Below, piece by piece: positions 1 to 5,454 of a stretch of 5,454 bases of DNA. The position numbers and the translations under genes were made by a program. The DNA is taken from positions 1 to 5,454 of the forward strand of contig CALCNS010000334.1 of assembly GCA_937897315.1 (NCBI GenBank). The letters run 5' to 3'. Origin of the DNA: an uncultured Bacillota bacterium (GTDB taxonomy: Bacteria > Bacillota > JAAYKD01). The stretch's first letter is position 1, and each line of letters begins with the position of its first letter. The notes under the pieces were generated by a model. That model was given only the letters and a program-made list of their open reading frames with translations. It ran no database searches and was not told where the DNA came from.

Positions 1-3
1 ATC

Positions 4-249
4 ATGCCTAAAAAGAAAGAAAATATTAGCTTTGAAGAGGCTTTGGTGCGCTTAGATTCCATCGTCAGACAATTAGAGAGTGGAACGCTGTCTCTTCAAG
101 ATGCCATGGCGGTTTTTGAAGAAGGTGTACAATTAGCAAGGTTATGCCAGCAGGAATTAACCCTAGCTCAGCAGAAAGTAGAAAAGATTACTTTTGGAGC
201 CAATGGCGAACTGCTCCTTCAACCTTTTACAGAGGAGTCTCTTTCATGA
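4..249 (+). CDS. xseB: Exodeoxyribonuclease VII small subunit
   Basis: Small subunit of exonuclease VII, a cytoplasmic nuclease that degrades single-stranded DNA from either end into oligonucleotides; several XseB copies assemble with one catalytic XseA. The 81-residue product has the usual family length and shows the family core from residue 9: SFEEAL, then LDSIVRQLESG and a FEEGVQLARLCQQEL stretch. This is the typical all-helical XseB pattern with the conserved Cys in the 'LCQ' segment. The C-terminal tail (about residues 62-81) is poorly conserved in the family. The ATG at base 4 is chosen because the product begins a few residues before the conserved core, as in homologues. Only three bases precede it, so its ribosome binding site cannot be seen. 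xseA is expected just upstream, outside the window. The stop codon overlaps the ispA start (ATGA), which indicates translational coupling. Confidence 0.93.
   Translation: MPKKKENISFEEALVRLDSIVRQLESGTLSLQDAMAVFEEGVQLARLCQQELTLAQQKVEKITFGANGELLLQPFTEESLS
232..237 (+). promoter_or_regulatory. Ribosome binding site of ispA
   Basis: GAGGAG lies inside the end of xseB. It is 8 bases before the ATG at 246 and 11 bases before the second ATG at 249. The spacing favours 246 as the ispA start and argues against a far-upstream start at 144, which would bury ispA deep inside xseB. Confidence 0.75.
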
Positions 250-1127
250 TGGAATCACCAAGCCAAATCATTCATGTGATGGAGCAACTGGCCACCGAGT
301 TATTTTCCCAAACCCCACCGGATCTCTCTGAAATTGACTTGGCCATGTCATACAGCTTATTGGCTGGAGGAAAACGAATTCGAGCTATCATTCCTTGTCT
401 GGTCGTTGAGGCTCATAAAAAGAACTGGCGTTCAGCAATCTATCCGGCTTTAGCCTTAGAGTGTATCCACACTTATTCATTGATACACGATGATTTACCA
501 TGTATGGACAATGATGATCTTCGGCGCGGTAAACCCACTAACCACAAGGTCTTTGGAGAAGCGACCGCTTTGCTTGCCGGTGATGCCTTACTCACAGAAG
601 CGTTCCGGTTGTTATCTAAGGGTTATGAGCAACAGGATTACTCCGCTGAACAGACCGTAACTTTAATGAAGATACTGAGTTCAGCCTCCGGACGTTATGG
701 TATGGTTGGGGGTCAAATTCTCGATATGCAGGCGGAGAAGAACCGAAGTATCGAACGTTTGCTACGTATGCATTCGTTAAAGACCGGAGCCCTATTGGAA
801 GCGGCATTCCACTTTGGTGCAGTCCTGGCCAATCAAAGCAACCCTGTACTGGAGCAATGGCAACAACTTGGTCAGAGATTCGGTTTGTTTTTTCAAATAC
901 AAGATGACTTACTTGACGCCATTGGGGATGTTCGGCAACTAGGTAAAACCATTGGTAAGGACGCAGAAAAACATAAATGGACGTATACGGAGTGTTACGG
1001 TGTAGAGAGAACGCAACAAATATTAGATGAGGAATACGTACTCCTGCAACAACAACTAGCGAATATACCAGCCAATACTTCAGAATTGAGAGAATTATTT
1101 GCTCGATTGAAAAATCGTAACCAATAA
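246..1127 (+). CDS. ispA: Farnesyl diphosphate synthase (short-chain polyprenyl synthetase)
   Basis: Cytoplasmic trans-prenyltransferase that condenses isopentenyl diphosphate with allylic diphosphates, supplying precursors for undecaprenyl phosphate and quinones. The 293-residue product has the usual family length. Motifs in order: GGKRIR (41-46) for isopentenyl diphosphate binding; the first Asp-rich motif DDLPCMD (D82, D83, D88) followed by LRRGKPTNH; GQILDM (156-161); the Lys-Thr pair at 179-180; and the second Asp-rich motif QDDLLD (D220, D221, D224), followed by GKTIGKD. The DDx4D form of the first motif is typical of bacterial FPP/GGPP synthases. Tyr77, five residues before it, is the aromatic residue known to restrict products to C15, so FPP is the best prediction; C20 is not excluded. 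The start at 246 is supported by GAGGAG 8 bases upstream and by the ATGA overlap with xseB. The open frame continues back to an ATG at 144, but those residues do not resemble the family. ATG 249 is a minor alternative. Confidence 0.95.
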   Translation: MMESPSQIIHVMEQLATELFSQTPPDLSEIDLAMSYSLLAGGKRIRAIIPCLVVEAHKKNWRSAIYPALALECIHTYSLIHDDLPCMDNDDLRRGKPTNHKVFGEATALLAGDALLTEAFRLLSKGYEQQDYSAEQTVTLMKILSSASGRYGMVGGQILDMQAEKNRSIERLLRMHSLKTGALLEAAFHFGAVLANQSNPVLEQWQQLGQRFGLFFQIQDDLLDAIGDVRQLGKTIGKDAEKHKWTYTECYGVERTQQILDEEYVLLQQQLANIPANTSELRELFARLKNRNQ

Positions 1128-1139
1128 AAATGAGATTGT

Positions 1140-1145
1140 GGTGAT
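1140..1145 (+). promoter_or_regulatory. Extended Shine-Dalgarno of the DUF212 gene
   Basis: GGTGAT matches the 3' part of the extended Shine-Dalgarno sequence AGGAGGTGATC, that is, it can pair with ATCACC near the 3' end of 16S rRNA. Placed in that register, the GG at 1140-1141 sits 7 bases from the GTG at 1149, a normal distance. The 21-base gap between ispA and this gene holds nothing else I can recognise. Confidence 0.5.
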
Positions 1146-1148
1146 GAT

Positions 1149-1589
1149 GTGAACGGCTTTCAGGAATTTCTTGCGAATCGATACCTTGGTGCTGCTTTTA
1201 TTGCAGCCTTTTTAGCTCAATTATCAAAGGTACTGGTTTACTATTTACTAGAAAGGCGCTGGAACTGGCGTTTGATGAACCGATCGGGTGGAATGCCTAG
1301 TTCGCATACAGCAGCGATGATGGCAATCACGGTCATGGCCGGACGACTGATTGGGCTAGATAGTGGCGCATTCGCAATCTCTGCAACCATGACAACCATC
1401 GTTATGTATGACGCATCCGGTGTTCGTCGGGCGGCAGGGGATCAAGCCAAAATTCTGAATTACATCATCTTGCAAATCCCTGATCTACAAGAATTGCAAA
1501 TCCGACAATTAAAAGAGATTATCGGACATACACCGATTGAGGTGTTGGCCGGTGCTTTTCTCGGTTTGGCTGTTGGCTTTGCCATGTGA
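1149..1589 (+). CDS. DUF212 / divergent PAP2 family membrane protein (YuiD-like)
   Basis: Small integral membrane protein of the divergent PAP2 family (DUF212), of which B. subtilis YuiD is a member; no function is established that I know of. The 146-residue product shows the family hallmarks: GGMPSSHTA (47-55), YDASGVRRAAG (87-97) with DQAKILN, and GHTPIEVLAG (126-135). The PSSH and GHT blocks resemble the second and third motifs of PAP2 lipid phosphatases, but the usual first PAP2 motif (KxxxxxxRP) is not evident. By eye there are about four hydrophobic segments, near 12-34, 54-70, 73-88 and 129-145. The start is GTG, the only plausible start codon after the in-frame TGA at 1131, with an extended Shine-Dalgarno just upstream. 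It lies between ispA and dxs, so a role in handling prenyl diphosphates or another lipid phosphate is a reasonable guess from position and fold, but it is inference. Confidence 0.9.
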   Translation: MNGFQEFLANRYLGAAFIAAFLAQLSKVLVYYLLERRWNWRLMNRSGGMPSSHTAAMMAITVMAGRLIGLDSGAFAISATMTTIVMYDASGVRRAAGDQAKILNYIILQIPDLQELQIRQLKEIIGHTPIEVLAGAFLGLAVGFAM

Positions 1590-1591
1590 GG
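1588..1591 (+). promoter_or_regulatory. Ribosome binding site of dxs
   Basis: GAGG overlaps the TGA stop of the DUF212 gene and lies 6 bases before the ATG at 1598. The in-frame GTG at 1586 has no Shine-Dalgarno upstream, so 1598 is the preferred dxs start. The arrangement implies that translation of dxs is coupled to that of the preceding gene. Confidence 0.6.
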
Positions 1592-1597
1592 TCTGCC

Positions 1598-3499
1598 ATG
1601 GCTTATCGTTTTTTACCCAACATTACTACCCAAGCCTTAAAATCCATGGAAGTCTCTGACTTGCAGGTATTGGCTTCCGAAGTTCGCGACTACTTAATTC
1701 GAACGGTATCACAAACCGGAGGACATTTGGCATCGAATTTAGGGGTAGTCGAATTGACCATAGCCTATCATACGGTGTTCCAATCTCCTCGTGATAAAGT
1801 AATCTGGGACGTTGGGCATCAAAGTTATGTACATAAGTTATTAACCGGGCGTTATGGTGGTTTTATCAGTTTACGTCAAATGGGGGGGATTAGTGGATTC
1901 CCCAAACGTAGCGAAAGTGAACACGACCATTTTGATACCGGTCACAGTTCCACTTCCATTTCTGCTGCCTTGGGAATGGCTTTGGCACGAGATGTTCAGA
2001 AAAAGAAGTATCATGTCACAGCCATTATCGGTGATGGCTCCATGACAGGTGGCATGGCTTTTGAAGCCCTTAATCATGCCGGGCGCAGTAAGACCAAGAT
2101 GACCGTCATCCTAAATGACAATGAAATGTCCATCTCGGAAAATGTAGGTGCTTTATCCGAATATTTAAACCGGTTGCGCACTGCACCACAATATTACAAG
2201 ACCAAAGAGGGAACTCGCAGTGTCTTGGAACGCATTCCAACCTTTGGAAAATCCACCATTCGCGTCATCAATCGCTTCAAAGAATCGATTAAGCAATTAT
2301 TGGTACCCGGAATGCTTTTTGAGGAGTTGGGTTTTACTTATTTAGGCCCTATAGACGGACATAATTTTGAGCATTTGCTGGAAGCCCTTGAACTAGCCAA
2401 ACGTTCACAAACACCTGTTTTGTTACATGTGGTGACGAAAAAAGGAAAAGGTTACGAACTGGCTGAGAAGCAACCCAGTCTATTTCACGGACCTGGACCC
2501 TTTGATGTCCAAACCGGTGTAGCAAAAAGCTGGTCTGAACCTTTGTTTACTCAAGCTTTCAGTACTTCTATGTTGCTTTTGGCGGAGGAAGATCCAAAAC
2601 TGGTGGCAGTCACCGCTGCGATGCCCGATGGAACAGGATTAGCTCCATTTGCCAAAGTCCATCCTCGACGTTTTTTTGATGTCGCCATCGCCGAACAACA
2701 TGCAATTACTTTCGCTGCTGGATTAGCCACTCAAGGACTTCATCCGGTTGTAGCCATTTATTCTACATTCTTACAACGAGGTTTTGATCAAATCATCACA
2801 GATATCGCTATGCAGCAATTGCCCGTTATCCTCATGTTGGACCGAGCAGGGTTGGTTGGCGAAGATGGCGAAACACATCACGGCGTTTTTGACCTGACCT
2901 ACCTACGCTTGATCCCGAATCTGACGATTTTGGCTGCAACCCAACCGGAAGACATTTTACCCTTAATGAAATATGCATTCAGTCTTCACGCCCCAGTGGC
3001 GATACGGTACCCCAAGACTTTGTATCATCCTGAATGCAAAGAGCTCATAAGAAATACTTCTCATCAAGTCTCGGAACCGCAGGTGGTCTTTCCATCCCGA
3101 ACCCATATGGTATTGGCGACGGGACCGGTAGGGCTAAGCGCTTATAAGGCCTTGGAACGACTTCGAAACGAAGATGGCCTGGATGTAGGCCTCATACAAA
3201 TCAGACAAGTGAAACCACTCCATGAAGATTTATTACTTCCCTTACTAGAACAGACTCATTCCATTTTGACCATTGAAGAGAATACCCTCCTGGGCGGCTT
3301 TGGGTCGACCATCTCCCAATTTTTGCAAACTAAGAATTACCAGGGCTTAATACGCTCACTTGGGATCCCAGATCACTTTATCCCACAAGGTAAAGTAACC
3401 CAATTACTACAACAGCTGGAGTTGGATTCGGATCACCTATATAGCATCATGAAAGAATATTTTAGCCATCAACCCATACTGAAGACAGGAGGAAGGTAA
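1598..3499 (+). CDS. dxs: 1-deoxy-D-xylulose-5-phosphate synthase
   Basis: Thiamine diphosphate enzyme that joins pyruvate and glyceraldehyde 3-phosphate, releasing CO2, to form 1-deoxy-D-xylulose 5-phosphate, the entry point of the MEP isoprenoid pathway and a thiamine/pyridoxal precursor. The 633 residues match the family length. Motifs in order: TGGHLASNLGVVELT (40-54, His43); WDVGHQSYVHKLLTGR (70-85, His74); SGFPKR and TGHSSTSISAALG; the thiamine diphosphate/Mg site GDGSMTGG (145-152) with LNDNEMSIS (172-180); DGHN (253-256); TKKGKGYE (280-287); IAEQHAITFAAGLA with catalytic Glu366; YSTFLQRGFDQ (388-398); DRAGLVGEDGETHHG (415-429), whose Arg416, Asp423 and His427 align by motif with E. 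coli Arg420, Asp427 and His431; then the C-terminal domain with LGGFGS (565-570) and LGIPDHF (588-594). The usual RYPRG reads RYPKT here (470-474). The ATG at 1598 is preferred over the GTG at 1586 because of its ribosome binding site; the longer form would add MRSA. Confidence 0.97.
   Translation: MAYRFLPNITTQALKSMEVSDLQVLASEVRDYLIRTVSQTGGHLASNLGVVELTIAYHTVFQSPRDKVIWDVGHQSYVHKLLTGRYGGFISLRQMGGISGFPKRSESEHDHFDTGHSSTSISAALGMALARDVQKKKYHVTAIIGDGSMTGGMAFEALNHAGRSKTKMTVILNDNEMSISENVGALSEYLNRLRTAPQYYKTKEGTRSVLERIPTFGKSTIRVINRFKESIKQLLVPGMLFEELGFTYLGPIDGHNFEHLLEALELAKRSQTPVLLHVVTKKGKGYELAEKQPSLFHGPGPFDVQTGVAKSWSEPLFTQAFSTSMLLLAEEDPKLVAVTAAMPDGTGLAPFAKVHPRRFFDVAIAEQHAITFAAGLATQGLHPVVAIYSTFLQRGFDQIITDIAMQQLPVILMLDRAGLVGEDGETHHGVFDLTYLRLIPNLTILAATQPEDILPLMKYAFSLHAPVAIRYPKTLYHPECKELIRNTSHQVSEPQVVFPSRTHMVLATGPVGLSAYKALERLRNEDGLDVGLIQIRQVKPLHEDLLLPLLEQTHSILTIEENTLLGGFGSTISQFLQTKNYQGLIRSLGIPDHFIPQGKVTQLLQQLELDSDHLYSIMKEYFSHQPILKTGGR
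3487..3492 (+). promoter_or_regulatory. Ribosome binding site of argR
   Basis: A perfect AGGAGG lies inside the last codons of dxs, 9 bases before the argR ATG at 3502. It is the strongest Shine-Dalgarno in the window and settles the argR start. Confidence 0.85.
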
Positions 3500-3501
3500 C
3501 C

Positions 3502-3960
3502 ATGAAAGGTAAACGCTTAACATTAATCCGTCAACTTGTCAAAACCCATGCTGTGGAAACTCAAGAGGAATTGGTGGAATTGTTGCGTCAAAGGTACCAC
3601 TTAGTGGTTACCCAGGCCACCATCAGTCGTGATATTAAAGAATTGGGCTTATTGAAAATCACCATGGACAATGGCCGCTCCCGTTATGCGCTTCCAGGCG
3701 TCGTGGGACAGATCACCCCTTCATTGGACAAGGTCAAACGAGCACTTCTTGACAACTTAGTATCCATTGACCATGCAGGTAATCTCATTGTGATGCGGAC
3801 GATGCCTGGCAACGCGCACAGCATTGCTGCTCTGTTGGATGCGATGGGCTGGGAACATGTGGTTGGTACACTTGCTGGAGATGATACCATCTTAATCATC
3901 CTACGAGAAGAAAACCAAGTGGAAGCTTTTGTTGCTAAGTTATACGAAATTATGGAGTAG
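3502..3960 (+). CDS. argR: Arginine repressor ArgR/AhrC
   Basis: Transcription regulator that, with arginine as co-repressor, binds ARG boxes as a hexamer to repress arginine synthesis and, in Bacillota such as B. subtilis (AhrC), activates arginine catabolism. The 152 residues have the usual length. The N-terminal winged helix-turn-helix (about 1-67) contains VTQATISRDIKELGL (36-50), the recognition-helix signature. A short linker (about 68-75) leads to the C-terminal oligomerisation and arginine-binding domain with MPGNAHSIAALLD (101-113) and GTLAGDDTI (122-130), in which the Asp pair 127-128 is the known arginine-binding element. The gene follows dxs by two bases and abuts recN, matching the conserved dxs-(tlyA)-argR-recN order of Bacillota. 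With no intergenic space, I see no ARG-box operator at its start, so any autoregulation would have to act at a promoter further upstream or inside dxs. Confidence 0.96.
   Translation: MKGKRLTLIRQLVKTHAVETQEELVELLRQRYHLVVTQATISRDIKELGLLKITMDNGRSRYALPGVVGQITPSLDKVKRALLDNLVSIDHAGNLIVMRTMPGNAHSIAALLDAMGWEHVVGTLAGDDTILIILREENQVEAFVAKLYEIME
3954..3957 (+). promoter_or_regulatory. Ribosome binding site of recN
   Basis: GGAG lies in the last codons of argR. It is 6 bases from the ATG at 3964 but only 3 from the ATG at 3961. Together with homologue starts of the form ML..L.I.NFALI, this favours 3964 as the recN start. Confidence 0.55.
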
Positions 3961-3963
3961 ATG

Positions 3964-5454
3964 ATGTTAGAGCAGTTGATGATTGAGAATTTTGCTCTGA
4001 TTGAGTCCATGGAGCTTCTTCTGCAACCAGGAATGACGGTCTTCACCGGAGACACCAGCGCAGGTAAATCGATCTTACTTGATGCCATCGCTTTTTTGCT
4101 GGGGGCTAGAGGCAATACCACGTCGATTCGCAATGGCAAAGAGTCGATGTCTGTAACCGGATACTTTAGTTTTCGTGAAGACAGTTCACTGAGCCGTATC
4201 TTATCCCAATATGAACTCATCGACGAAGACTCTGATCAAGTTTCTATTTGGAGAGAGCTAAATCTCAAAGGAAAAGGTCAGATTCGCATTAACGGGAAGC
4301 CGGTTAGTTTGAGTATTCTGAGAGAATGTTCCGACTCCCTCATCGAAATAAATGGTCAGCACGGATATCAACAATTATTCAACCCCAAAAATCACTTGAT
4401 GTTTCTGGATCAAACGGGAGATGCCGAACACCGCGATTTATTGCGTCGTTACAAAGACCAATATCGAATATGGCGTGATACTTCGAAGGAATTACAGCAA
4501 CTTCGTTTGGGCGAGCGTGAAAGCTTACAAATGATGGAGCTTTGGCAATATCAAGCCAAAGAAATTCAAGCTGCAGCGCTTCATCCCGACGAAGAGGAAC
4601 GTCTACTCAGTGAACGAAAACGACTGACTCACATCCAGAAAAATAAAGCCTCTTTAGAGCGAGTCTATTCCCTATTGGAGGAAGATCGACCCGGCTCTTA
4701 TGGGGTCCTCTCTGCTCTTCGAATCGCCTTACGAGAGATTGAAACCGTATTACAATCGGACTCGGAATTATCTGAGACTTCTGCCCAGTTGGAGTCCTGC
4801 TTCTATACTTTGGAGGAGATCTCTACCGATGTAGTAAAATACAAGGATCGCTTGGAAGAAGATCCTCATGCTCTGGAATCTGTGGAAGAGCGTTTAAGCC
4901 AGATTTCCCAATTAAAGCGAAAATACGGGAATCGCATCCGCGATATTTTAGCTTATTATGATATCATCCACCAAAAGATTTCATCGGCCGAAAACAACGA
5001 TCAAGCAATCACGGCTTTGGAAGCCAAACTAAAATCAGAAGAGAAGAAGTTAGCGGAAATCGGGTTACGACTCAGTCATTCGAGAAAGCAATTGGCAGGA
5101 AAACTGAGTCAAGCTGTCATGAAAGAATGTGCAGACTTGGAAATGCCGAAATGTCGTTTCGAGATTGTCTTTTCCGGTCACGCAGAGGAGGTGACCACCA
5201 AATGGTCTGCTGATGGCTTGGAACGCTGTGAATTCTTCATCTCCACCAACATTGGTGAACCAGCAAAGCCTTTGCTAAAAATAGCTTCCGGGGGAGAGTT
5301 ATCACGAATCATGCTGGCTCTGCGCAGTGTAATGTTACAAGGAGATATTCCTATTGTCATTTTTGATGAAATTGACACGGGAATCAGCGGAGAAACGGTG
5401 CAGAGAGTCGCCGAAAAGCTAGCTACATTAAGTCAACATTATCAATTACTGTTA
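3964..5454 (+). CDS. recN: DNA repair protein RecN (3' end missing)
   Basis: SMC-like ATPase that acts early in recombinational repair of DNA double-strand breaks, associating with ends and RecA. The frame is open to the window edge, giving 497 residues; the family is usually about 550-580, so roughly 60-70 C-terminal residues, including the ITHLPQ switch region, are cut off by the window, not by mutation. N-terminal MLEQLMIENFALIE is typical. Walker A is GDTSAGKS (29-36), where most RecN have GETGAGKS. The Q-loop region reads NGQHGYQQLF (130-139) instead of the common HGQHEHQ. A long helical, coiled-coil-rich section spans about 150-395. Then come NIGEPAKPL (429-437), the ABC signature ASGGELSR (441-448), Walker B IVIFDE (464-469) and the D-loop DTGISG (471-476). 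All ATPase elements present in the visible part are otherwise intact. The start at 3964 is preferred over the adjacent ATG at 3961 from ribosome binding site spacing and homologue N-termini. Confidence 0.96.
   Translation, partial: MLEQLMIENFALIESMELLLQPGMTVFTGDTSAGKSILLDAIAFLLGARGNTTSIRNGKESMSVTGYFSFREDSSLSRILSQYELIDEDSDQVSIWRELNLKGKGQIRINGKPVSLSILRECSDSLIEINGQHGYQQLFNPKNHLMFLDQTGDAEHRDLLRRYKDQYRIWRDTSKELQQLRLGERESLQMMELWQYQAKEIQAAALHPDEEERLLSERKRLTHIQKNKASLERVYSLLEEDRPGSYGVLSALRIALREIETVLQSDSELSETSAQLESCFYTLEEISTDVVKYKDRLEEDPHALESVEERLSQISQLKRKYGNRIRDILAYYDIIHQKISSAENNDQAITALEAKLKSEEKKLAEIGLRLSHSRKQLAGKLSQAVMKECADLEMPKCRFEIVFSGHAEEVTTKWSADGLERCEFFISTNIGEPAKPLLKIASGGELSRIMLALRSVMLQGDIPIVIFDEIDTGISGETVQRVAEKLATLSQHYQLLL

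Noticed and set aside
144..245. N-terminal extension of the ispA frame back to an ATG inside xseB
   Set aside because: The extra 34 residues do not resemble the polyprenyl synthetase N-terminus, the overlap with xseB would be about 100 bases, and a good ribosome binding site sits before ATG 246.
616..807. Minus-strand 63-codon open frame inside ispA
   Set aside because: It is antisense to conserved ispA sequence, with no motif or supporting context.
1128..1148. Possible terminator or promoter in the 21-base gap after ispA
   Set aside because: No inverted repeat followed by a T run and no -35/-10 pair is visible. The gap is accounted for by the ribosome binding site of the next gene.
1854..2077. 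Short open frames on both strands inside dxs
   Set aside because: They lie within the conserved Dxs thiamine diphosphate domain, are under 70 codons, and have no recognisable product.
2671..2677. Seven-T run in dxs as a slippage site
   Set aside because: The reading frame continues with perfect family motifs on both sides and there is no sign of a programmed frameshift, such as an alternative frame of meaningful length or a downstream structure.
3684..4220. 178-codon open frame on the minus strand across argR and recN
   Set aside because: It is antisense to two clearly recognisable genes, its translation shows no family motif, and it would cross the argR-recN junction. Best explained as a shadow of + strand codon use.
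5178..5378. Minus-strand 66-codon open frame inside recN
   Set aside because: It is antisense to the RecN ABC signature and Walker B region, so a coincidental open frame.

Overview
This window is a tightly packed, single-strand run of six housekeeping genes, all on the + strand: xseB, ispA, a DUF212 ('divergent PAP2') membrane protein gene, dxs, argR and a 3'-truncated recN. The order xseB-ispA-dxs-argR-recN is the familiar conserved neighbourhood of Bacillota (in Bacillus subtilis: yqiB/xseA, yqiC/xseB, ispA, dxs, yqxC/tlyA, ahrC, recN). A DUF212 gene between ispA and dxs is, to my knowledge, seen in Clostridia and Negativicutes rather than in Bacillus. Together with the moderate base composition and strong AGGAGG-type ribosome binding sites, this suggests a clostridial or Negativicutes-type Bacillota. 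I cannot name the genus from the sequence.

Layout: xseB (4-249) overlaps ispA (246-1127) by an ATGA junction. A 21-base gap precedes the GTG-started DUF212 gene (1149-1589). dxs (1598-3499) follows after 8 bases, with its ribosome binding site lying over the DUF212 stop codon. argR (3502-3960) starts 2 bases after the dxs stop, with its AGGAGG inside the end of dxs. recN (3964 to the window edge) begins 3 bases after argR. No gap exceeds 21 bases. I see no promoter, operator, terminator, RNA gene, repeat or mobile element, so the window looks like the interior of one long polycistronic unit.

Functionally, dxs makes the first intermediate of the non-mevalonate (MEP) isoprenoid pathway and ispA condenses the resulting C5 units, probably to farnesyl diphosphate. 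The DUF212 protein has PAP2-like motifs and may act on a lipid phosphate, which is inference only. xseB (exonuclease VII small subunit) and recN are DNA-repair genes, and argR is the arginine-responsive regulator. Their linkage is a conserved positional association rather than a single pathway.

I found no evidence of a new biological system. The points worth a second look are modest: tlyA is missing between dxs and argR, the RecN Walker A and Q-loop regions are atypical, the usual RYPRG motif of Dxs is changed, and the DUF212 gene sits inside an isoprenoid operon.
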